DNA from: Bacteroidota bacterium
GTDB taxonomy: Bacteria; Bacteroidota; Bacteroidia; J057; JADKCL01
Direction of reading: 5' to 3'
NCBI GenBank assembly: GCA_016718825.1
Contig: JADKCL010000021.1
Location: forward strand, 62,001-126,000
Length of the DNA stretch: 64,000 bases
Positions 8,173 to 16,424 of the stretch are shown one piece after another. Each line of letters starts with the position of its first letter. Within the stretch, counting starts at the first letter, position 1. The notes under the pieces were generated by a model that worked only from the letters and a program-made list of their open reading frames with translations, did no database searches and was not told where the DNA came from. A program made the translations under genes and the position numbers.

Positions 8173-9287
8173 ACGTTCCGCTTTCACAGCCCTATATGGG
8201 GCAAGAGGAAATTGATGCCGTCGTAGAGGTTTTGCGCTCCGACAGGCTTGCCTTGGGTCCGGTTACCGCCGAATTCGAGCGGCTTTTTGCCGAAGCCATC
8301 GGCGTCAAATATGCCTTGGCAGTCAACAGCGGCACATCAGGGCTGCATTTGGCGGTGAAAGCGCTCGGTCTTGGACCGGGTGACGAAGTCATCACGACGC
8401 CATTCTCCTTTGTCGCAAGCAGCAATTGTATTCTCTTTGAAGGTGCGACACCAGTATTTGTGGATGCGGATGAAAGCTTCAACATCAATCCCGATTTAAT
8501 CGAGGCCGCGATCACACCCAAAACGAAAGCGATTTTGCCGGTACACGTGTTTGGTGAAAGCGCCGACATGGATCCGATCATGGACATTGCCAAAAGGCAT
8601 GGCCTGCGGGTGATCGAAGACGCCTGCGAAGCCATACAAGCCACTTACAAGGGCAAAATGACCGGAACATTCGGGGATGTGGCTGTGTATGGGTTTTATC
8701 CCAACAAGCAGATCACGACCGGCGAAGGCGGTATGATCGTCACCAATGACGATGCGATCTACGAATATTGCCTGAGTGCGCGCAACCAAGGTCGCGCCAC
8801 TGACATGCAATGGCTCACGCACGTGCGACTTGGCTACAATTACCGCATCAGCGAGGTGACGGCAGCCATGGGCGTAGAGCAGATGAAAAAATTGCCGGAA
8901 ATCATGCAGCTTCGCCGCGAAAAGGCGCAGCAATACATGGAAATGCTGGCAGACATTCCCGGTCTGCGCTTCCCTGCGGGTTGGGAACAGGCCGCTCATA
9001 GCTGGTTTGTCTTCGCCCTGCGCGTGGATGCTGCTTTGCGCGATCCCTTACTTGAAATCCTGAACGCCAATGGCGTACAAAGCAAGGCCTATTTCTCGCC
9101 TTGCATTCACCTGCAAGAGTTTTACATGCGTGACTTCGGGTACACCGAAGGAATGTTCCCAATTGCAGAAAAATTGAGCCGGGAAACGATCATCCTCCCG
9201 TTTTTCACTTCGATTACCGATGCACAGATGCAATGGGTGGAAAGGCAACTGCGTGCTGCCATGACCACCCTGCGTGCGAATGCCTGA
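8169..9287 (+). CDS. DegT/DnrJ/EryC1/StrS-family sugar aminotransferase
   Basis: A 372-residue PLP enzyme of fold type I that aminates 4-keto nucleotide sugars. The PLP lysine is Lys180 in YGFYPNKQITTGEGG. The cofactor motif NSGTSGLHLAVKAL, VHVFGESADMDPI and VIEDACEA are all in place, and the length is typical. With the adjacent dehydratase it would form a 4-amino-4,6-dideoxy-HexNAc nucleotide, the LegC/PseC/PglE step. It is translationally coupled to the acyltransferase and 8 bases from the dehydratase, so the three probably work in sequence on one intermediate. Confidence 0.93.
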   Translation: MNVPLSQPYMGQEEIDAVVEVLRSDRLALGPVTAEFERLFAEAIGVKYALAVNSGTSGLHLAVKALGLGPGDEVITTPFSFVASSNCILFEGATPVFVDADESFNINPDLIEAAITPKTKAILPVHVFGESADMDPIMDIAKRHGLRVIEDACEAIQATYKGKMTGTFGDVAVYGFYPNKQITTGEGGMIVTNDDAIYEYCLSARNQGRATDMQWLTHVRLGYNYRISEVTAAMGVEQMKKLPEIMQLRREKAQQYMEMLADIPGLRFPAGWEQAAHSWFVFALRVDAALRDPLLEILNANGVQSKAYFSPCIHLQEFYMRDFGYTEGMFPIAEKLSRETIILPFFTSITDAQMQWVERQLRAAMTTLRANA

Positions 9288-9295
9288 GACCGAAA

Positions 9296-10288
9296 ATGAA
9301 TATTTTTGAAGGAAAAGTCATCTTGGTCACAGGCGGTTGTGGCTCCATCGGATCAGAAATTGTACGTCAATTGCTGCGTTGTTCGCCATCGCGGGTACGG
9401 GTACTGGACAATGACGAATCGGGACATTGGCGGTTGAGCCAAGAACTGGACACGCCGATTTTGCGCAACCTTGTGGGTGACGTGCGCGACCGCGACCGCG
9501 TTGCGCGGGCGATGGAAGGTGTGGACATTGTCTTTCATGCAGCAGCATTGAAGCATGTTCCCCTCTGCGAATACAATCCATTCGAAGCGGTAAGCACCAA
9601 TGTCGTCGGCACGCAGAATGTGATCGATGCTGCCATTTCGCATGGTGTCAAGAAATTCATCGGCATCAGCACCGACAAGGCAGTCAACCCCATCAATACG
9701 ATGGGCGCGACCAAGCTCCTCAGCGAACGCCTGATTGTGAATGCGCCGATCGGCTTGAGTGGCATCGAGGTCGCTTGTGTGCGTTTTGGCAATGTGCTCG
9801 GTTCTGTCGGCTCTGTGATTCCGATGTTCAGGCAGCAAATCTCCAAAGGCGGGCCGATTACGATCACAACCGCCGAAATGACGCGGTTCTTCATGACGAT
9901 TCCGCAGGCGGTTGCCTTGACCCTTGCAACAGCGGAGCGCATGGTCGGGCACGAAGTTTTTGTGCTCAAAATGGACGTTGCGCGCATCTTGGACATTGCC
10001 GAGGTGATGATTGCCGAGGTGGCGCCACAGTATGGCTTTCGTCCAGAGGACATCCAAATCGAATACATCGGCAAACGCGCAGGCGAAAAGATCCACGAAT
10101 ACCTTTTTACCGAAGACGAAGCCCCGCACATCACGGTGATGGATGACATGTTTGTGATTCGCAGTTCGCCGTTTGATCCGCTGAAGGTAGAAAACGACAA
10201 CTACCAAGAAATTATGGAATTGGGCATGGGTCGCCTGATCGACAAAACGGAAATCAAAACGATTCTGACGAACTGCGGACTGCTGTGA
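9296..10288 (+). CDS. FlaA1/CapD-type nucleotide-sugar 4,6-dehydratase (SDR)
   Basis: A 330-residue extended SDR of the polysaccharide-biosynthesis CapD/PseB group. The NAD motif is VTGGCGSIGSEIVRQ at about 10-24; the active-site region reads STDKAVNPINTMGATK, with Met replacing the usual Tyr of the YxxxK pair, a hallmark of this group. The long transmembrane N-terminus of PglF/WbpM is missing, so it is the soluble form. Soluble FlaA1 enzymes can invert C5 as well as dehydrate, so the stereochemistry of the product is open. ATG 9296 is chosen because the conserved NIFEGKVILVTGG starts there. It overlaps the ABC gene by 4 bases. Confidence 0.9.
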   Translation: MNIFEGKVILVTGGCGSIGSEIVRQLLRCSPSRVRVLDNDESGHWRLSQELDTPILRNLVGDVRDRDRVARAMEGVDIVFHAAALKHVPLCEYNPFEAVSTNVVGTQNVIDAAISHGVKKFIGISTDKAVNPINTMGATKLLSERLIVNAPIGLSGIEVACVRFGNVLGSVGSVIPMFRQQISKGGPITITTAEMTRFFMTIPQAVALTLATAERMVGHEVFVLKMDVARILDIAEVMIAEVAPQYGFRPEDIQIEYIGKRAGEKIHEYLFTEDEAPHITVMDDMFVIRSSPFDPLKVENDNYQEIMELGMGRLIDKTEIKTILTNCGLL

Positions 10289-12279
10289 AACTAAAGGATC
10301 GCTTCAACAAGAATCTTGTGATCCGCACTTTGAGGCGAAGTGCACGTTTGTTGACCCCTGTTGAGTCGAAGCGGGCCATGAAGATGGCGATTTACTCCAT
10401 TATCAGCGTTTTCATCGACGTCGCGGGATTATCGATGTTGATTCCCGTGATGATGGCTGCCAATGATCCAAGTTTGGTGACCGGGCCTGTTCAAAATGAG
10501 GTGGCTGTAACCATACATCCCGATTCGCCACTTCCGGACGAAGATTTAGTCTTTGTGTTTCCGAAAAAGCTAGCGCTTACGATTCACCCCGACACCACAA
10601 GTATCGGACCGATTGCGCTTGATTACCGGAAACCAAAGTCCAATACAGCCGGAGTCAACCCATCCGTCAGCAGTTCTTTGCCATCCGATACCAATCTGCT
10701 ACGCAAATTGTATCTCGCCCTCGGATTCAAAACCTATGAATCCTACATGCTCTTTTTAGCAGTATTGGTCTTGGTTGTTTTCCTCATCAAAAACAGCATC
10801 ACGCTGTTTGTCGGCTATTTGCAATCCAAGTTTGCCTACGATGTTGCCACAAACCTTGCCCGCAGGCAATACATGAAGTATTACAACCGCGGCTATACCT
10901 ACTTCAAGGAAACCAACAGTGCCGATATCGTCAACAATATCATCAACATCCCGGTCTTTTACGTGGGAGGGGTGCTCATTTCCTTGATCAACTTCCTGAC
11001 GGAGATCGCCGTTTTGTTACTGATCATCATCGGGATTGCAATCGTGGACATCAAACTTTTTGGTGCCTTGTTAGTGGTGTTGGTTCCCAGTGGTTTTGCG
11101 ATTTACGGACTCACAAAAAACCAGCTGTATGCCATTGGGCAAGAACAATTGCGGCTTGGGGCCATTACCTTTTCCAGAATCAACCAAGCAATATTTGGGT
11201 TTGTCGATGTGCGCCTGACCAACAAGGAAACTCATTTTTTGGAGGCCTACGAAAAAGAACAGATTTCCCTTAACGAATCCTTCAAAATCAAGCATACGAT
11301 CACCATGGTGCCAAGTCGCGCTTTGGAAGTGATTGCCGTGCTCGGCATACTTGTGATCTTTTCCTATGCCTTTTTCTTCGGGGAAGGCTCCAACACCATT
11401 TTCGAATTTGTGGCCATTTTTGCTGCTGCTGCTTTCCGGGTACTTCCTTCGATGAACCGCAGCCTTGCCGCGCTGATGGGCATCAAAGGGCAAATGTTTT
11501 CCATGGAAGTGCTGGAGGAGGGCGAATTGCCCACCAAAATGGATAAGATGGATGTCCATCCAATGGATTACAACACAAGTATCGAATTCCGAGACGTGAG
11601 CTTCACGTTTAAAGGTGCTGAGAAACCTGCCCTTTCAAAGGTCAATTTCACCGTTAAAAAAGGCGAGAAGATTGGCATCATCGGCGAATCAGGTTCAGGC
11701 AAGACCACTTTGATGAACCTCCTGTTGCGCTTTTTGCGTGAAGATGATGGCGGAATCTACGTCGATGGCAAAAAAATCGAATACGAAGACATCGCTTCTT
11801 GGCGGGCCAAAGTGGGTTACGTTCAGCAACAGGTCTTTTTGATCGATGACACACTCAAACAAAACGTAGCTTTTGGAGAAAATCCCCTGGAAATTGATGA
11901 AGAAAGGCTGAAAATGGCCCTTGAACAGGCGAGCCTGACGGAGTTTGTCAGCACCCTTCCTCATGGTTGGGATACGCAAGTCGGCGAAATGGGCGCGCGG
12001 TTAAGCGGAGGTCAGCGTCAGCGCATCGGGATTGCACGCGCACTTTATTATCAAAGCAACGTTCTGATTTTTGACGAGGCTACGAGTGCCTTGGACACAG
12101 AAACGGAAAATATGATCACGGAATCGATCCAAGCGTTGCAGCTGGACAAAACCGTATTTGTCATTGCACACCGACTTACCACCCTCCGCAACTGTGACCG
12201 TATCCTTGAGCTCAAGGACGGAAAGTTGCTGAATGAATGGACCTATGCGGGGCTGGTTCAAGAGAAAATGCTGAAGTAA
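10285..12279 (+). CDS. ABC transporter/flippase, fused permease and ATPase
   Basis: A 664-residue type IV (exporter-fold) half-transporter, MsbA/PglK-like. One membrane helix lies at about 35-58 and the rest from about 150 to 400. The ATPase has Walker A GESGSGKTT near 468, a Q-loop in VGYVQQQVF, signature LSGGQRQR near 573, Walker B VLIFDEATSALD near 593 and an H-loop AHRLT. Its place between the dehydratase and the CMP-sugar synthetase suggests a lipid-linked glycan flippase. The loop between the first two helices is enlarged to about 85 residues (about 62-148), rich in Pro, Ser and Asp, with TIHPD occurring twice. Homodimer function is presumed from the family. Confidence 0.9.
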   Translation: MKLKDRFNKNLVIRTLRRSARLLTPVESKRAMKMAIYSIISVFIDVAGLSMLIPVMMAANDPSLVTGPVQNEVAVTIHPDSPLPDEDLVFVFPKKLALTIHPDTTSIGPIALDYRKPKSNTAGVNPSVSSSLPSDTNLLRKLYLALGFKTYESYMLFLAVLVLVVFLIKNSITLFVGYLQSKFAYDVATNLARRQYMKYYNRGYTYFKETNSADIVNNIINIPVFYVGGVLISLINFLTEIAVLLLIIIGIAIVDIKLFGALLVVLVPSGFAIYGLTKNQLYAIGQEQLRLGAITFSRINQAIFGFVDVRLTNKETHFLEAYEKEQISLNESFKIKHTITMVPSRALEVIAVLGILVIFSYAFFFGEGSNTIFEFVAIFAAAAFRVLPSMNRSLAALMGIKGQMFSMEVLEEGELPTKMDKMDVHPMDYNTSIEFRDVSFTFKGAEKPALSKVNFTVKKGEKIGIIGESGSGKTTLMNLLLRFLREDDGGIYVDGKKIEYEDIASWRAKVGYVQQQVFLIDDTLKQNVAFGENPLEIDEERLKMALEQASLTEFVSTLPHGWDTQVGEMGARLSGGQRQRIGIARALYYQSNVLIFDEATSALDTETENMITESIQALQLDKTVFVIAHRLTTLRNCDRILELKDGKLLNEWTYAGLVQEKMLK

Positions 12280-12289
12280 CCTCAAGTTC

Positions 12290-13012
12290 ATGGCGATACT
12301 GGTCACAATTTGCGCTCGCGGTGGATCAAAAGGCATTCCAGGAAAAAACCTGCGAATGCTTGCAGGAAAACCCCTGATTGCCCATACAATCGCGACCGCA
12401 CAGGCTTATCAGGCTGCATTCGGAAATGTGACCATCGCACTGTCCACAGACGATCTGGCAATCAAGGAAGCTGCTGCCGCAGCTGGACTTGTTACCGATT
12501 ACCTGCGTCCTGAGTCCTTGGCAGGAGACCATGCAGGTAAGGTGGAAACCATCGCCCACTTACTGGAATATGAGGAAAATCGGTTGAATTGCACTTTTGA
12601 ATACCTGCTGGATCTTGACGTCACTTCCCCCCTTCGAAATCTCAAGGATTTACAGGATGCATTTTCAGTAATCGAAGCAAACCCGGAAGCCGTGAACCTG
12701 TTTTCTGTGAGTCCCGCCAACCGAAGCCCGTATTTTAACATGGTGGAACAAAAGGAAAACGGGTTCTTTGCACAGGTCAAGCAACCAGAAGGTATGCTGC
12801 TAACCCGCCAATCCGCGCCAAAAGTATACGACCTCAATGCTTCATTTTACTTCTATCGCCGTGAATTTTTCCGACTTGGTTACAAAGGTGCGATCACAGA
12901 CCGTAGCTTGATTTATGTCGTCCCCCATCTTTGTTTTGACCTTGATCACCCCATCGATTTTGAAATACTCTCGCTGTTGATCGCCAACGACAAACTTGAT
13001 TTCGAGTTATGA
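12290..13012 (+). CDS. CMP-nonulosonic acid synthetase (NeuA/LegF/PtmB-like)
   Basis: A 240-residue cytidylyltransferase that activates a nonulosonic acid with CTP. The nucleotide-binding signature ICARGGSKGIPGKN is at about 7-20; LSTDD and LLDLDVTSPLRN carry the metal-binding and sugar-contact residues. The length matches the single-domain synthetases without an esterase extension. It completes the NeuB-NeuC-NeuA trio needed for a CMP-activated sialic-type sugar. Its stop overlaps the next start by 4 bases. The order synthetase, oxidoreductase, SDR resembles the ptmB/ptmF/ptmA neighbourhood of Campylobacter legionaminic loci, from memory of those loci rather than an alignment. Confidence 0.92.
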   Translation: MAILVTICARGGSKGIPGKNLRMLAGKPLIAHTIATAQAYQAAFGNVTIALSTDDLAIKEAAAAAGLVTDYLRPESLAGDHAGKVETIAHLLEYEENRLNCTFEYLLDLDVTSPLRNLKDLQDAFSVIEANPEAVNLFSVSPANRSPYFNMVEQKENGFFAQVKQPEGMLLTRQSAPKVYDLNASFYFYRREFFRLGYKGAITDRSLIYVVPHLCFDLDHPIDFEILSLLIANDKLDFEL

Positions 13013-13926
13013 AGGCACTTCTCGTTGGATTGGGCTCGATCGGGAAACGGCATGTTGCTGCGCTATTTTCCATCCATCCAGATTGCCGCATTTTTGCCTT
13101 GCGCTCGCAGCCAGATTCGGAAGCTTATCCTGGCGTCACCAACATTACTTCATTGTCGGAATTGCCTGACGAAGGAGTTGATTTCGCCATTGTCGCCAAT
13201 CCTACCGCATTGCACGCGGAGACCATCGAATTGCTCCTTCCCCTGAAATGCCCCTTGTTTGTTGAAAAACCTCTGCATGATACCTTGCAAATCGCCGATT
13301 TGCTCACGGAGGTCACGGAACGGGGTGTTTTAACCTACGTCGCCTGCAATCTGCGATTTCTGGATTGCCTGCGCTTCATCAAGGAGCAAATCCCCGTGCA
13401 GGCAGGAAAGCGGCTCAACGAGGTCAATGTCTATTGCGGATCCTATCTCCCGGAATGGCGGGTGGGGCAAGATTTCAGAAAATCCTATAGCGCCAATGCC
13501 GAAATGGGCGGCGGTGTACATATCGACCTGATCCATGAACTGGATTACCTCTATTGGTTGTTTGGAATGCCAGCGCAGGTGACACGCATCGCGCGCAATC
13601 GATCCTCTTTGGGAATCAGTGCATTCGACTATGCCAACTATATACTAGAGTATCCGCTTTTTGCCGCAAGCGTCGTCTTGAACTACTACCGGCGCGACCC
13701 CAAACGCACCCTTGAGCTCGTTTGGGAGGATGAAACCTGGGTGGTGGACCTGCGTGCGAATGCGATCACCTGCAACGGACAGACCTTGTTTGCCTCCAAA
13801 CAAACAGTCGCGGATACATATTTGCTGCAAATGCAGTATTTTACGGAGCTGCTTGCCAATGGACAAGCATCCTTCAATTCTTTGCAAGATGCTTTCAACG
13901 TCCTCACTATTTGTCTCGCTCCATGA
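13009..13926 (+). CDS. Gfo/Idh/MocA-family NAD(P)-dependent oxidoreductase
   Basis: A 305-residue dehydrogenase with a Rossmann fold (LLVGLGSIGKRHV, residues 5-17), the family EKP motif at Glu86-Lys87-Pro88 (FVEKPLH), and the C-terminal catalytic GGGVHIDLIHELDYL around 167-181, where the Asp and His of the family lie. The substrate is likely a nucleotide or amino sugar. Overlapping by 4 bases with both the CMP-sugar synthetase and the following SDR, it belongs to the nonulosonic sugar unit, possibly in precursor supply as suggested for PtmF-like genes. That role is inference; only the family is clear. Confidence 0.85.
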   Translation: MKALLVGLGSIGKRHVAALFSIHPDCRIFALRSQPDSEAYPGVTNITSLSELPDEGVDFAIVANPTALHAETIELLLPLKCPLFVEKPLHDTLQIADLLTEVTERGVLTYVACNLRFLDCLRFIKEQIPVQAGKRLNEVNVYCGSYLPEWRVGQDFRKSYSANAEMGGGVHIDLIHELDYLYWLFGMPAQVTRIARNRSSLGISAFDYANYILEYPLFAASVVLNYYRRDPKRTLELVWEDETWVVDLRANAITCNGQTLFASKQTVADTYLLQMQYFTELLANGQASFNSLQDAFNVLTICLAP

Positions 13927-14660
13927 CTTTAGAAAATAAGATCATCATCGTCACCGGAGGTTCAGGCTTGCTCGGCAAGGCCATGGTAAGCGACATCCAA
14001 ACAAAGGGTGGGCGACCGATCAACATCGATCTCAATGTTCCTTCTGACCTACAAAATGGCACGTGGCAGGCAGATATCACCAACGACGATGCTGTCAAGG
14101 AGGCGATTGCCGCAATTTTTGCTCATTTTGGGCGCATCGACGGCTTGGTCAACAATGCTTATCCAAGGACGGCTGATTGGGGAAAACGATTCGAAGACGT
14201 GGATCCCGAATCTTGGCGAAAAAATGTGGACATGCAGCTGAACAGTTATTTTGTGATCAGTCAGCAGGTGCTTGCCATCATGAAGGCGCAAGGTAGCGGC
14301 GCCATTGTCAACATCGCTTCGATTTATGGCGTCGTTGGCAATGATTTTTCGCTTTACGAAGCTTATGGCGGCACTTCGCCAGCCGCCTATGCCGCCATCA
14401 AAGGTGGTCTCGTCAATTTCACCCGCTACTTGGCCTCCTATTATGGACGGAGCGGCATTCGTGTGAATTGCGTGTCTCCAGGCGGAATTCGCGATCAGCA
14501 GCATCCTTCCTTTATCGAACGTTATGAGCAAAAAGTGCCCATGGGCCGTCTTGGGCAGCCCGATGACATCGCACCTGCAGTGAGCTTTTTGCTCTCCGAG
14601 GAGGCAAGGTACATCACAGGACACAACTTGATGGTCGATGGCGGCTGGACCTGCATCTGA
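13923..14660 (+). CDS. Short-chain dehydrogenase (SDR), PtmA-like context
   Basis: A classical SDR of 245 residues. It has the cofactor motif TGGSGLLG at about 11-18, NNAYP replacing NNAG, a catalytic Ser in NIASIYG, and Tyr and Lys in AAYAAIKGG. The C-terminus ITGHNLMVDGGWTCI is typical. ATG 13923 is preferred over 13911 because it forms the same ATGA overlap with the preceding stop seen across this operon. By context (after a CMP-sugar synthetase and a Gfo/Idh enzyme) it resembles PtmA of legionaminic clusters, whose exact reaction is not certain to me. It ends the first run of coupled genes; a new promoter follows. Confidence 0.85.
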   Translation: MTLENKIIIVTGGSGLLGKAMVSDIQTKGGRPINIDLNVPSDLQNGTWQADITNDDAVKEAIAAIFAHFGRIDGLVNNAYPRTADWGKRFEDVDPESWRKNVDMQLNSYFVISQQVLAIMKAQGSGAIVNIASIYGVVGNDFSLYEAYGGTSPAAYAAIKGGLVNFTRYLASYYGRSGIRVNCVSPGGIRDQQHPSFIERYEQKVPMGRLGQPDDIAPAVSFLLSEEARYITGHNLMVDGGWTCI

Positions 14661-14703
14661 GTGCAAAATGGACTTCCCGACAGATATTTCTATGGGTATC
14701 GGC

Positions 14704-14732
14704 TTTGAAATGCTACAAAGTCAATACTTTTG
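14704..14732 (+). promoter_or_regulatory. Bacteroidota-type promoter for the HisF/HisH-like pair
   Basis: TTTG at 14704-14707, a 17-base spacer, and TACTTTTG at 14725-14732 match the -33 TTTG / -7 TAnnTTTG consensus. The predicted start of transcription is about 10-15 bases before the ATG at 14755, giving a very short leader. Confidence 0.5.
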
Positions 14733-14754
14733 GCCCTGAAATCGAAGAGAGAGA

Positions 14755-15627
14755 ATGCAGACTGCAGCAATACGGGTGATTCCGAGGCTTGATATCAAGG
14801 GCCCCAATTTGGTCAAAGGCATCCACTTGGAAGGTCTGCGGGTGCTTGGTAAACCCGAGGAATTTGCCCGCCATTATTACGAAAACGGTGCCGACGAATT
14901 GTTTTTCCAGGACGTGGTTGCAAGCTTGTACGAGCGCAACAGCTTGCATGACATCGTGAGCAAGATCGCCCGTGAGATTTTCATTCCGTTAACCGTGGGT
15001 GGCGGTTTGCGATCGCTGGAAGACATCCGTAGTGTGTTGCGCGCAGGTGCCGACAAAGTCGCGATCAACACCGCCGCTTTGAAGCAGCCCGACATCGTGC
15101 GGCAAGCCGCGCTGGATTTTGGAAGTTCGACGATCGTCGTGGCCATCGAGGCCATCCGCGAAAGCGATGGCCGCTACCTCGCCTACACCGACAACGGTCG
15201 GGAATATACCGGCCGCGAAGTGGTGGCCTGGGCACAAGAAGCAGAAGCGCTCGGCGCTGGCGAAATCGTCATCACTTCCGTCGACCGCGAAGGCACGGGC
15301 GAAGGTTATGATGCCGCCCTTACGCGCAAGGTCGCGGATGCGGTACGCATACCGGTGATCGCCCATGGCGGGCCAGGAAAATTGCAGCATATTCAGGAGG
15401 TGTTGACGCAAGGGGGAGCAAGCGCAATTGCAGTTGCTGGTATGCTCCATTACGATTACATCGGCAAATTTGCCAGTGCAGCAGCATCCGCAACTGAAGG
15501 CAATACCGAATTTTTGCGCAGCGGTCGTATTCACAAGCATTTTGAAACCTGCACCTTGCCCGAAATCAAAAATTTCTTGCTTTCTCAAGGTCTCCCGTGC
15601 CGGCCCTTTACACCCATAGCCCAATGA
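14755..15627 (+). CDS. HisF-like cyclase-family protein (sugar-amidination partner)
   Basis: A 290-residue TIM-barrel paralogue of HisF. Landmarks align well: RLDIKGPNLVKG (the HisF Asp11 position is kept), PLTVGGGLRS, GADKVAINTAA, TSVDREGTGEGYD and AHGGPGK. At the HisF Asp130 position, where canonical enzymes have AIDAK, it reads AIEAI, a Glu and a lost Lys, and the C-terminus is about 25 residues longer. No other his gene is nearby. Such paralogues work with HisH-like proteins and a WbpG/PseA/LegA-type amidotransferase, delivering ammonia for acetamidino groups on surface sugars. That function is inferred from the next gene and from the amidotransferase at 19288. Confidence 0.88.
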   Translation: MQTAAIRVIPRLDIKGPNLVKGIHLEGLRVLGKPEEFARHYYENGADELFFQDVVASLYERNSLHDIVSKIAREIFIPLTVGGGLRSLEDIRSVLRAGADKVAINTAALKQPDIVRQAALDFGSSTIVVAIEAIRESDGRYLAYTDNGREYTGREVVAWAQEAEALGAGEIVITSVDREGTGEGYDAALTRKVADAVRIPVIAHGGPGKLQHIQEVLTQGGASAIAVAGMLHYDYIGKFASAAASATEGNTEFLRSGRIHKHFETCTLPEIKNFLLSQGLPCRPFTPIAQ

Positions 15628-16277
15628 GCAAAAAGACCATTATCGTCGATTACGCGCTCGGCAACCTCTTCAGCGTACAGCAAGCCTGCCTCCACGTAGG
15701 TCTGGATGCCGAAATCAGCAATGATCCGGCCAAAATCGCTGCGGCAGACGGCTTGATCCTTCCTGGCGTTGGAGCATTTGGTGCGGCCATGGCCAATCTG
15801 CGCAAGCTCGGCATCGAGCAAGCTCTCAAGGACCAAGTTGCCGCCGGCAAGCCCTTTCTGGGTATCTGCCTCGGCCTCCAATTGCTTTTCACCCATAGCG
15901 TCGAATTTGATTCGCAGGAACGCGGACTTGATTTGCTGCCCGGCAACGTGGTACGCATCCCTGCCGAAATTCGCGGTGAGAAGACACGGGTGCCGCAAAT
16001 TGGATGGAACCAAATCACGCCACCGCCTTTCAAGTCGTGGAAGGGTACACCCTTGCAACATCTCCCCGATCAGAGTTACATGTACTTCGTGCACAGCTAC
16101 TTCGTGCAGCCTGAAGTGCCCGGAGACGTCTTGACCGTCACCAATTATCAAGGCCTCGAATACTGCTCAGGCGTACAACGCGACAACATCCTGGCCTTCC
16201 AATTCCATCCCGAAAAAAGTGGTCCGGAGGGTGTGGAAATTTACCGCAGTTGGGGAGCGATCAACGGATTGCTTTAA
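15624..16277 (+). CDS. HisH-like glutamine amidotransferase
   Basis: A 217-residue class I glutaminase of the HisH type. It has the oxyanion strand PGVGAFGAA, nucleophile Cys82 in GICLGLQLLF, and a catalytic His-x-Glu in FQFHPEKSG near residue 195. ATG 15624 forms a 4-base ATGA overlap with the HisF-like stop; the alternative ATG at 15597 would place nine extra residues inside the partner gene. It should release ammonia from glutamine and pass it through the HisF-like barrel. The complete triad suggests an active enzyme. In context it serves sugar amidination rather than histidine synthesis, as for HisH2/HisF2 in P. aeruginosa O-antigen loci. Confidence 0.9.
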   Translation: MSKKTIIVDYALGNLFSVQQACLHVGLDAEISNDPAKIAAADGLILPGVGAFGAAMANLRKLGIEQALKDQVAAGKPFLGICLGLQLLFTHSVEFDSQERGLDLLPGNVVRIPAEIRGEKTRVPQIGWNQITPPPFKSWKGTPLQHLPDQSYMYFVHSYFVQPEVPGDVLTVTNYQGLEYCSGVQRDNILAFQFHPEKSGPEGVEIYRSWGAINGLL

Positions 16278-16424
16278 GCCTTCCTATACCCTTCCTGGCC
16301 TGAATTCGAGCTGAATTTCTTTGAAAATCGGATGTGAAATCAGGTTGCCAATGCGCTCCGGTTTGCACCAAAATTGGTGGTCAGCCGAAATTTCCCTAGC
16401 TTTTCGGAGAAAGTTGCCCCTAAA

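Noticed and set aside
5450..13012. Pseudaminic acid pathway as the sole interpretation
   Set aside because: A hydrolysing NeuC-type 2-epimerase is present and no PseG-like hydrolase is seen; the FlaA1-type dehydratase alone does not decide it.
14755..16277. HisF and HisH as part of histidine biosynthesis
   Set aside because: No other his gene is present, the HisF Asp130 position is changed, and a WbpG/PseA/LegA-type amidotransferase is encoded nearby.
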